8,282 bases of DNA from Anaerolineales bacterium (GTDB lineage Bacteria > Chloroflexota > Anaerolineae > Anaerolineales > E44-bin32), in the NCBI GenBank assembly GCA_011772595.1, contig WVZH01000002.1, positions 24,289-32,570 on the forward strand. The letters run 5' to 3'. The notes under the pieces are model-generated. The model did no database searches. It was not told the origin of the DNA and worked only from the letters and a program-made list of their open reading frames with translations. The translations under genes were made by a program, and so were the position numbers. Below are positions 1 through 5,872 of the stretch, piece after piece (the stretch's first letter is position 1; the number at the start of each line of letters is the position of its first letter).

Positions 1-867
1 CTTGATCGCCTCCTCACCCATCGGGTCGACAGCCCAGAGTGCTTTGACCTCCCAATCCAGACTGCTGCCGAACGTGACCACCTCTTGATGGACGATCCAC
101 GCGCCATCCGGTGACCAGTTGAGGTCGTACGCCTGATTCAACCCTGTGGTCAAGCGACGTGAGAACCCGCTCTCACTATCGTAGGCATACACGTCCGAAC
201 TCGGGCCGTACAAGGCTCCGACAAATGCCAGGTATTGACCATCCGGAGACCATGCCACCGAAGTGTACGACCACACGGCCTTTAAAACATCCGTCTCATA
301 GATGACTCGATCTGTCGGCAGGTTGGCAGCATCCATCTGTGCATGCCAATCCGGACCAAATAGCTGGATGCGGTCTTCAACGGTTCCGTCCGGGAGACTC
401 AGGACAACGAGCTCCAGATCAGGATTGGGAAGCGCCCTGCTTCCGGCGAGATAAGCGAGCTTGTCCCCCGTTGGCGAGGGGTGTAAATCGGGGGAGAAAC
501 CGACAATGAACGGGCGTGGCACCTGCAACTGCGATCGCCCCGTCCCGTCCGGGTTTACCGCAACCAAATCCTCCGTCTTCGGATCATAGTACACCAGCCA
601 AGGGCCGTCTTCATTTAATGTCCCTGCGTAGACAGGCTTGGCGGCGAGACCCGGTGTGATCGTTGGTCGCAACGTCGGTGAGGGTTGCGGGACTGTAACT
701 TCTGGCGTAGGCATTGACGTATCGGTCGGTAGTTCGGCTATCGTCGGTGTATCGGGAGGCATCGCTGTCGGCGTCGGCGCTTCAGTCGTACCCGCGCCAC
801 ATGCAGTCAGAAATGCCTGGCTTAGGAGCACAAGTGCACAGATCTTGCTTATCAATGGTCTTATCAT
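1..867 (-). CDS. Lipoprotein with Thr/Pro tether and TolB/PD40-like beta-propeller (partial, C-terminus beyond the left edge)
   Basis: The frame is open from the ATG at 867 to base 1 (289 codons, no stop), so the gene continues outside the window. The start is well supported: a run of GGAGG repeats lies directly upstream. Residues 1-22 form a signal peptide (positive residues R3 and K8, then a hydrophobic stretch) ending in a lipobox L-T-A-C with the lipidated cysteine at 23. Residues 26-72 are rich in Thr, Pro and Ser, as in a surface tether. From about 78 onward the protein has WD40-like/PD40 blades; the clearest are A-W-S-P-D-G at 205-210 and N-W-S-P-D-G at 250-255, each followed by a hydrophobic strand. 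Families of this kind bind proteins or ligands outside the membrane; no catalytic motif is visible and the ligand is unknown. It lies about 315 bases downstream of the kinase gene in the same orientation. The seen part could also belong to a longer enzyme with a propeller N-terminus. Confidence 0.85.
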   Translation of the reverse strand, partial: MIRPLISKICALVLLSQAFLTACGAGTTEAPTPTAMPPDTPTIAELPTDTSMPTPEVTVPQPSPTLRPTITPGLAAKPVYAGTLNEDGPWLVYYDPKTEDLVAVNPDGTGRSQLQVPRPFIVGFSPDLHPSPTGDKLAYLAGSRALPNPDLELVVLSLPDGTVEDRIQLFGPDWHAQMDAANLPTDRVIYETDVLKAVWSYTSVAWSPDGQYLAFVGALYGPSSDVYAYDSESGFSRRLTTGLNQAYDLNWSPDGAWIVHQEVVTFGSSLDWEVKALWAVDPMGEEAIK

Positions 868-878
868 CCTCCTCCTCC
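868..878 (-). promoter_or_regulatory. Strong ribosome binding site of the lipoprotein gene
   Basis: On the minus strand the start ATG at 867 is preceded by TAGGAGGAGGAGG. The register GGAGG at 878-874 leaves a six-base spacer, so the site is near ideal and fixes the start codon. The triple GGA repeat gives several overlapping anti-16S registers. Confidence 0.75.
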
Positions 879-892
879 TATTCGCACGATCC

Positions 893-921
893 ATTTCACC
901 ATCATTCCACCACCAAGTCAA
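893..921 (-). promoter_or_regulatory. Possible sigma-70-like promoter of the lipoprotein gene
   Basis: Read on the minus strand, TTGACT (921-916) and TGAAAT (898-893) are separated by 17 bases. The -35 matches consensus at five of six positions and the -10 at four of six. The site would give a leader of only about 20 bases ahead of the GGAGG run. Weak evidence, since one such match is expected by chance in a few kilobases. Confidence 0.3.
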
Positions 922-1067
922 AAGAAGTGAATGCGCCTCGGTGGAGGAGACGGACTGGGCTACTAGTGTATACGAAAACATCGACACTCAGAAATGCTTG
1001 GCAAGCTCCGATATAGTCGTCTTTATTTTGCCCCCCATGTGGTCAATTGGGTGCGTTGACAGAGTTT

Positions 1068-1101
1068 AGTGTAGAGGCAATTCATGAATTGTCCCTACAC
1101 T
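1068..1101. repeat. 34-base imperfect palindrome, possible dispersed repeat or bidirectional hairpin
   Basis: Arms AGTGTAG (1068-1074) and CTACACT (1095-1101) pair perfectly. Inside, CAATTC (1078-1083) pairs with GAATTG (1086-1091), leaving only an AT centre and a three-base partly mismatched step between the stems. Related palindromes with a GTAGGG-CAATTC type arm occur as dispersed intergenic repeats in cyanobacterial and Chloroflexota genomes (recollection, not searched). No T-run follows on either strand, so a classical intrinsic terminator is not supported. Confidence 0.6.
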
Positions 1102-1183
1102 TAATCATCAGGCCCACTGCCTCATGTCAAAAAAGGAAGGGAGTAGGAAAGGACCATCCAGATTGCTTATGGGTGTCAGGAAA

Positions 1184-3010
1184 TCAATTGCTGTCGGAGA
1201 GCGTACAGCCGTTACTCAGTGTGACCTGCAGGTTGTATCCCGACTCCGCAGTGGGGTTGCCAAAGAAGAATTCCAACGTGGCCGCGGAATCGAACTGGCG
1301 TGCTCCAGGACCCCCTATCCAACCCGGAGGAATAGTAATCGATGGCGGGTCGCCCTCGCCGGACCAGATCACAGCACCTTTGAAGAAAACATTGAAAAGT
1401 AGGTCGTTCGAGGCGGGCCAACTCAACGATACGTCAGTCAACGTGACCGTCGATCCTGAGTCGTTGTTGATCCTCCACTTGGCAATTGTGCTTGGCGCTG
1501 AAAAATTGCCAAGGGATAGGTCAATACACGGATCAGTTGTCGAAGTCGGTGAATATGTGACGGTCGGAGGTGGAGGGAGTGTCGCTGTCTTTATGATGGT
1601 CGGGGTTGGAGTCACCGTGCGAGTTCGTGTTGGACTCGGTGACACGAAGAGCGTTTGGGTTGGTGTTTTGGACGACGCGAGAGTCGCCGTGCGCGTCCTT
1701 GTTGGTGTAAACCGTATGGTTGCGGACGGGACAGCAGTCAGGGATGGCGTTGTCGTCCCCAGCTCCGTGGCCACGGGGGCAGGTGTGAGCGTGTCCTCTC
1801 CTGCCGCCTCCAACGTCGGATTCAACATCGACTCAAGCGTCCCAGCGACTGCGGTCTGAATCTGCTCACTCGAAAGATCCTCGCCCAGACCAAGCGCTAC
1901 CGCTGTGGATAGTGCATCGATGGTCGCCTGAAGGTTCGGCGTCGGACCTCCCATCGCCGCGGCAGCGCCCGAGGGTTCGCCTCCCGTCGTACCTTGGAGA
2001 ATTCGTAACCCCCCCCATAACGCCCCCAAACATAGCGGCGCAAGAAGTAAAAACAAGACGGGGAGTGGAACGCGACGCTTGGGTTCGTCGGCTTCCTCAT
2101 CCTCGTATTCCGGTGAGATGATGAAATCATACGCGGAGGGCGGCGGCGCCTTGGCACCTGGTTTCAAACTTCCTGAAGCGGGATCATACACTTCCTGTAA
2201 AGCATTTTGGAATGCCTTATTCAATTCCGCCACGGACGAATAGCGGTTCTCAGGATCTTTCGCCAAAGCTTTGACAAGAACGGCTTCGATCGCTGGAGGC
2301 AAGTTCTCATTCACCATGCGCGGCAGCGGTAGGGGATCGTGGGCGTGCATGAGCGCTAGCGCTAAGGGAGTGTCGGCTTCGAACGGGAGTTGCCCCGTCG
2401 TGATCTGATATAGAATGACCCCCAGCGCATATTCATCGGCTAGATGGGTCACCTTCTCACCGCGGGCTTGTTCCGGGGCCATATACGTGGGTGTGCCGAT
2501 CAGACCCGATCCCGTCAGGGTCAATGTCGCGTCATGAACCTGTGCCGTGCCAAAGTCTGAAAGCCAGGCGTTTCCCTTCTCGTCAATGAGAACGTTGGAG
2601 GGTTTTACGTCCCGGTGCACGACGCCATTGTCGTGGGCATACTGTAACGCCGAGGCAAGTTGACTGACAGTATGGGAACCCTCTTCGGGACCAAGAGGAC
2701 CTTCTAAAAGACGTTCGCGAAGTGTGCCCACCTTCATGTAGGGCATGACGATATACGCCAGACCATCTTGTTCCCCAAAATCGAGAATGGGCACGATGTT
2801 GGGATGTCGCAATCCCATGAGGACTTTGGCCTCGCGACGAAATCGAGCCATAAAGCCCTCTTCTTCGGCCAAACCGGGAGCGATAACTTTGATGGCGACA
2901 ACACGCTCGTTCGTTACGTCGATCGCTCGGAATACGGAAGCCATGCCCCCGCGGCCGATTCTCTTGACAAGTTCGTATTTCCCCAGGACCTTGCCGATCA
3001 AGTACGTCAT
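1184..3010 (-). CDS. Transmembrane serine/threonine protein kinase (PASTA-less, PknB-like) with extracellular Cys-bracketed domain
   Basis: Bacterial Hanks-type kinase that phosphorylates Ser/Thr of cytoplasmic proteins. Numbered from the ATG at 3010 (608 residues): glycine loop G19-R-G-G-M-A-S-V26, ATP lysine K41 in V-A-I-K, helix C glutamate E60, catalytic loop H-R-D-V-K-P-S-N at 132-139 (D134, K136, N139), D-F-G at 152-154, activation segment G-T-P-T-Y-M-A-P-E-Q at 172-181. All key residues are present, so an active kinase is expected. After K-R-R comes one membrane helix (about 314-336), then a Ser/Thr/Pro-rich stalk (about 406-492) and a beta-rich outer domain bracketed by C495 and C602 instead of PASTA repeats. 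A TTG five codons upstream (3025) could also start it; the ATG is preferred because neither has a strong ribosome site and the protein then begins M-T-Y-L-I-G-K, typical of the group. The gene is divergent from the large secreted protein gene and upstream of the lipoprotein gene. Confidence 0.95.
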   Translation of the reverse strand: MTYLIGKVLGKYELVKRIGRGGMASVFRAIDVTNERVVAIKVIAPGLAEEEGFMARFRREAKVLMGLRHPNIVPILDFGEQDGLAYIVMPYMKVGTLRERLLEGPLGPEEGSHTVSQLASALQYAHDNGVVHRDVKPSNVLIDEKGNAWLSDFGTAQVHDATLTLTGSGLIGTPTYMAPEQARGEKVTHLADEYALGVILYQITTGQLPFEADTPLALALMHAHDPLPLPRMVNENLPPAIEAVLVKALAKDPENRYSSVAELNKAFQNALQEVYDPASGSLKPGAKAPPPSAYDFIISPEYEDEEADEPKRRVPLPVLFLLLAPLCLGALWGGLRILQGTTGGEPSGAAAAMGGPTPNLQATIDALSTAVALGLGEDLSSEQIQTAVAGTLESMLNPTLEAAGEDTLTPAPVATELGTTTPSLTAVPSATIRFTPTRTRTATLASSKTPTQTLFVSPSPTRTRTVTPTPTIIKTATLPPPPTVTYSPTSTTDPCIDLSLGNFSAPSTIAKWRINNDSGSTVTLTDVSLSWPASNDLLFNVFFKGAVIWSGEGDPPSITIPPGWIGGPGARQFDSAATLEFFFGNPTAESGYNLQVTLSNGCTLSDSN

Positions 3011-3018
3011 GACGTACT
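3001..3018. promoter_or_regulatory. Perfect 18-bp palindrome centred on the kinase start codon
   Basis: AGTACGTCATGACGTACT is identical to its reverse complement and the kinase ATG (3010-3008) is at its centre. It could be a dimeric operator or an mRNA hairpin masking the start codon. The function is inference; the symmetry is seen directly. Confidence 0.45.
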
Positions 3019-3495
3019 GCCCCAAAATAACATCGTCACAAAGGATCGGAACCCACTACCACCCATACCACAAAGTGCGCCTTTGGACCTCGCTCGAAAA
3101 TGGGCGAACCACATCGTAATTATTTGAACATCGAATACGTAAAAAGATCGATGTCCAACTCGATGCGCCTCCCTCCAATGTACACATTTTAATCTGGTAT
3201 TCACAAGGTTACGCTTGTCATCCCCCCTCTTGAAGCACGAGCCATCAGTAACCATTTTCCCCGGTTTCGAATGCCGGGATTCTAACAGTATCTGTGCGAG
3301 GAGGATACAAACACATTCCTACTGCGATTCCTAGTAGGCTGAACGGAAAGCCTACCATAGTCGATTAATTCTTGTACGAAAGATCCGAGGAAGGAAGTGA
3401 GATTTTTGTCCTACAGTGAGGCCACTTCTGTGCCGCACCCGTCATGGGTAATACCCTTGCAAAGGTTGAAGGTGAGAGTAGGACTCGTTAGCTAT

Positions 3496-3523
3496 TTGTA
3501 AGCAATGCAGAGAATGCTATAAA
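3496..3523 (+). promoter_or_regulatory. Probable extended -10 promoter of the large secreted-protein gene
   Basis: TTGTAA (3496-3501) and TATAAA (3518-3523) are 16 bases apart. The -10 is preceded by TGC, giving an extended -10 (TGn-TATAAA), which compensates for a -35 matching at four of six positions. Transcription would start near 3530 and give a leader of about 290 bases before the TTG at 3821. Confidence 0.5.
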
Positions 3524-3627
3524 AAGTGTGCGCCTTACGGAAAATCGATCTGCATCAATGCGCAACTTGGCGCATGAACGATTATCCTGTTTCCAAATTG
3601 GGGATGGTACAAAAAACTTGATCTCGA

Positions 3628-3799
3628 TCTTGCAGATGGAGGCCGATCTGTTGTGCGGTTAAGCTGCAAGACTCGAAGGACAGTTTTTTGGGGGCTCCAG
3701 GAGACCTGGAGGAAGCGTTGCCGGGGAGGCCATCGTTGCAACCGTGATCCTTTAGGCGAGTGACGACAACGCGACTTGCCAAAGGCAAATCGCAACGAT
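3628..3799 (+). promoter_or_regulatory. Structured 5' leader (three stem-loops) upstream of the large gene
   Basis: Three separate stems can be read directly. Stem A: TCTTGCAG (3628-3635) with CTGCAAGA (3664-3671), 8 bp. Stem B: CTCCAGG (3695-3701) with CCTGGAG (3705-3711), 7 bp around an AGA loop. Stem C: an outer ATCGTTGC (3732-3739) with GCAACGAT (3792-3799), 8 bp, enclosing CCTTT-A-GGCGAGT (3749-3761) with ACTTGCC-AAAGG (3774-3785), 12 pairs with one bulged A and one G-U. A T6 run lies at 3684-3689, and GGAGGCC occurs twice (3638-3644, 3725-3731). The element ends 12 bases before the ribosome site, a typical place for a translation-controlling RNA. No known riboswitch consensus was recognised. 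Confidence 0.45.
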
Positions 3800-3811
3800 T
3801 GAAACCTAAAC

Positions 3812-3821
3812 GGAGAACGCT
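3812..3821 (+). promoter_or_regulatory. Ribosome binding site supporting a TTG start at 3821
   Basis: GGAG at 3812-3815 stands five bases ahead of the TTG at 3821. No ATG or GTG in this frame lies near the signal peptide, so the TTG start rests on this site and on the complete signal peptide it yields. Confidence 0.6.
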
Positions 3822-5872
3822 TGACTTTGACCTCCGAAACTTCAAACCGAAACAAAATCGCCGTCGGGCTTGCTCCCATTCTCTTAGCAGGAGCGTTATT
3901 GCTCGCCGATAGCGTACTCGCCAACCCGGTCGTTACCGAGCGGGTCAGTATTGATTCTGAAGGACACCAAGCAAATGGCGCCAGCGCGGATCCGAGCATC
4001 AATACGAACGGACGTTACATCGTATTCTCTTCTGACGCCGTCAATCTTGTCTCTGATGATGCAAATGGCTTTAGGGACATCTTTGTCCACGACTGGATTA
4101 CCGGGTCGACCGAGCGTGTGAGTCTCTCCTCAAGCGGCCAAGAAGCCAATGGCCCAAGCAATTTACCCTCCATCAGCCTCGACGGACGCTTCATCGCTTT
4201 TACTTCGGAGGCCTCGAACCTCGTCGCCGGGGACACCAATGGCGTCGCGGATGTTTTCGTTCGTGATCGGGATCCGAATCTGCCTACTACCGTCCGAATA
4301 AGTCTAGGCAGCGGAGGAGCAGAAGCCAATGGCATGAGCTCCATGCCCGCCATTAGCGCCGACGGGCGTTTTGTGGCCTTCTATTCCAAAGCAACAAACC
4401 TTGTGCCTGGTGGAACCAACAGCATCGGAAATATCTTCGTCTACGATCGGGAAAACAATACGACGGAGTGGATCAACGTCCCGGCCGTAGGGGTGGAACC
4501 AGATGGGGCAAGCGATTGGCCTAGCATAAGCGCTGATGGCCGCTTCGTAGCATACTCGTCGCGGGCTACCAACCTGATACAGAGGGATATCAACGGACGC
4601 AGGGACATTTTCGTCCGCGATCGAACGGAATCAACCACCGAAATCGTCAGCGTCACATCCACTGGCGGCCAGGCTACCGGCTCGAGTTTTCTACCATCGA
4701 TCAGCGACGACGGACGCTATGTCGCATTTCGCTCCCAAGCTGCCAACCTGGTGTCAGGCGACACGAACTACATGGCGGACATCTTCTTGCACAATAGAGA
4801 AACTCATCTGACCCAACGTGTCAATTTGTCCTCGAGTGGAGGTCAAGCAGTCGGAGGTCCTAGCGACGAACCCTCGATCAGCGGTGACGGGCGCTTCATC
4901 GCCTTCCGCTCTTACGCCCCCAACCTCGTCGAGGATGACCTTAATGCCTCTGATGATATCTTCGTGCGAGATATTCAGTGGGAACTCACGGTGCGCGTCA
5001 GCGTGGACAGCAACGGCGCGGAAGCCAATGGACCAAGCTATTGGCCCGCGATGAGCCCCGACGGCAATGTTGTTGCTTTTTACTCTGAGGCAACAAATCT
5101 CGATTTGATATTGGCCGACGACAACAACGCTTGGGACGTTTTCGCACACGGTCAGAAGCCTACCGTCACACCGACACCCACAGCCACCGCTACTTCAACG
5201 TCGACACCGACAGACACGTCGACGCCCACCAGCACACCAACCGACACCTCAACTCCGACGAACACCCCGACGAACACGCCGGTTCCGACCAATACGCCGA
5301 CGGACACACCCACTCCCACCGATACACCGACGGATACATCCACTCCCACCGACACACCGACGGACACCTCCACTCCCACCGACACACCGACGGATACCTC
5401 CACTCCCACCGACACACCGACGGACACACCCGTCCCAACCGACACCCCGACGGACACACCCGTCCCAACCGACACCCCGACGGACACGCCCGTCCCCACC
5501 GACACCCCGACGGACACACCCGTCCCAACCGACACCCCGACGGACACGCCCGCCCCACCGACACGCCGACGGACACACCCGTCCCGACCGACACGCCGAC
5601 GGACACACCCGTCCCGACCGATACGCCGACGGACACACCCGTCCCGACCAATACGCCGACGGATACACCCGTCCCAACCGATACGCCGACCGAGACACCT
5701 GAAGCGACCGCCACCAAGCCTTCGCCGGAGCCCACGGCCACACCCGGTGGAAAGGTCTGTTCCCTTACACTGGATTTCGAGACCAACGCCTCTGGTGATC
5801 CCCTCACGGCTGGCGAGATCATCGACCATGAGTGGGCGAGTCTTGGGATCACGATCACCACCAATCTCGTAG
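3821..5872 (+). CDS. Large secreted modular protein, N-terminal part (seven-repeat beta-propeller); frameshifted at about 5553
   Basis: The TTG start gives M-T-L-T-S with a signal peptide: N-R-N-K then a hydrophobic core, with likely cleavage after A34 (S-V-L-A|N-P). Residues 39-447 are seven repeats of 58-59 residues, each with T-x-R-V-S, a G-x-x-A-N-G turn, P-S-I-S-x-D-G-R-x-x-A-F, N-L-V and D-T-N-G-x-x-D-I-F-V-R-D. This is the TolB/PD40-like pattern and the number suits one closed seven-bladed propeller; the Asp/Asn loops could bind calcium. Residues 448-577 are a Thr/Pro linker from the 30-bp repeats. At 5552-5553 one T is missing compared with the neighbouring units, so from residue 579 the frame reads an Arg/Pro/His-rich tail, unlike anything in the gene, to a stop at 5872. 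The true continuation is the open frame from 5554 to 8187. The intact protein would have 1455 residues. It is probably a surface or matrix protein; no enzyme motif is seen. Confidence 0.88.
   Translation: MTLTSETSNRNKIAVGLAPILLAGALLLADSVLANPVVTERVSIDSEGHQANGASADPSINTNGRYIVFSSDAVNLVSDDANGFRDIFVHDWITGSTERVSLSSSGQEANGPSNLPSISLDGRFIAFTSEASNLVAGDTNGVADVFVRDRDPNLPTTVRISLGSGGAEANGMSSMPAISADGRFVAFYSKATNLVPGGTNSIGNIFVYDRENNTTEWINVPAVGVEPDGASDWPSISADGRFVAYSSRATNLIQRDINGRRDIFVRDRTESTTEIVSVTSTGGQATGSSFLPSISDDGRYVAFRSQAANLVSGDTNYMADIFLHNRETHLTQRVNLSSSGGQAVGGPSDEPSISGDGRFIAFRSYAPNLVEDDLNASDDIFVRDIQWELTVRVSVDSNGAEANGPSYWPAMSPDGNVVAFYSEATNLDLILADDNNAWDVFAHGQKPTVTPTPTATATSTSTPTDTSTPTSTPTDTSTPTNTPTNTPVPTNTPTDTPTPTDTPTDTSTPTDTPTDTSTPTDTPTDTSTPTDTPTDTPVPTDTPTDTPVPTDTPTDTPVPTDTPTDTPVPTDTPTDTPAPPTRRRTHPSRPTRRRTHPSRPIRRRTHPSRPIRRRIHPSQPIRRPRHLKRPPPSLRRSPRPHPVERSVPLHWISRPTPLVIPSRLARSSTMSGRVLGSRSPPIS
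5288..5706 (+). repeat. 30-bp tandem repeat array (14 units, one unit short by a base) coding a Thr/Pro linker
   Basis: The unit encodes T-D-T-P-T-D-T-(P/S)-(V/T)-P. Fourteen units would be 420 bases; the array measures 419. Units 2-4 end in STP, 5-8 and 10-13 in PVP, unit 9 in PAP and unit 14 in PEA. Unit 9 (5528-5556) has 29 bases: it reads CCCGCCCCACC into the next unit where unit 7 has CCCGTCCCCACC. Neighbouring units are nearly identical at the DNA level, including third positions, which points to recent duplication or gene conversion. Less regular Thr/Pro coding precedes it from 5162. Confidence 0.9.

Larger units (their letters stand above)
868..1183. other. Intergenic region between kinase gene and lipoprotein gene
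   Basis: No convincing gene was seen on either strand. The stretch holds the weak promoter and ribosome binding site near 868-921 and the 34-base palindrome at 1068-1101. No hairpin followed by a T-run was found after the kinase stop, so read-through from the kinase gene into the lipoprotein gene cannot be excluded. Confidence 0.6.
3011..3820. other. Divergent intergenic region, about 810 bases, without a supported gene
   Basis: No open frame here has a good ribosome site or a recognisable product. The part near the kinase holds an inverted repeat ACATCGA (3128-3134) / TCGATGT (3148-3154) and a GC-rich hairpin CCCGG (3260-3264) / CCGGG (3274-3278). The middle (3318-3484) has a cluster of complementary CCTAC/GTAGG segments. 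A promoter-like pair lies at 3496-3523, followed by a structured leader for the plus-strand gene. No kinase promoter could be identified with confidence. Confidence 0.6.

Noticed and set aside
638..1069. Plus-strand open frame of 143 codons
   Set aside because: It is antisense to the lipoprotein N-terminus, including its Thr/Pro tether, and lacks a ribosome site.
1125..1130. Perfect TTGACA on the minus strand as a -35 for the lipoprotein gene
   Set aside because: No acceptable -10 lies 16-18 bases downstream.
1047..1859. Plus-strand open frame of 270 codons antisense to the kinase C-terminus
   Set aside because: It overlaps a strongly supported kinase gene and its sequence mirrors the Thr/Pro stalk (V-G-V-x-V repeats).
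3007..3255. Minus-strand 82-codon frame whose stop overlaps the kinase ATG (ATGA)
   Set aside because: The overlap hints at coupling or a leader peptide, but composition and start context do not support a protein and it resembles no family.
3258..3280. CCGG-TTTCGAAT-G-CCGG hairpin resembling a tRNA T-arm
   Set aside because: No D-arm, anticodon arm or acceptor stem can be drawn around it.
3472..3484. GTGAGAGTAGGAC, identical to the 3' part of some 5S rRNAs
   Set aside because: The rest of a 5S rRNA (terminal stem, helix II-III sequence) is absent upstream and downstream, so it is probably chance.
3788..3804. ATTGAAAC ending after a short hairpin, like the end of many CRISPR repeats
   Set aside because: Only one copy is present, with no spacer-repeat periodicity and no cas gene in the window.
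5131..5553. Upstream extension of the C-terminal frame (His/Thr/Arg-rich, H-T-H-S-H-R repeats)
   Set aside because: It is a frame-shifted reading of the same Thr/Pro repeats that are in frame with the propeller; the coding frame there is clearly the one starting at 3821.
5546..5560. Programmed -1 ribosomal frameshift joining the two halves of the large gene
   Set aside because: No slippery heptamer or clear downstream pseudoknot was seen, and the one-base shortfall in a regular array explains the shift better.
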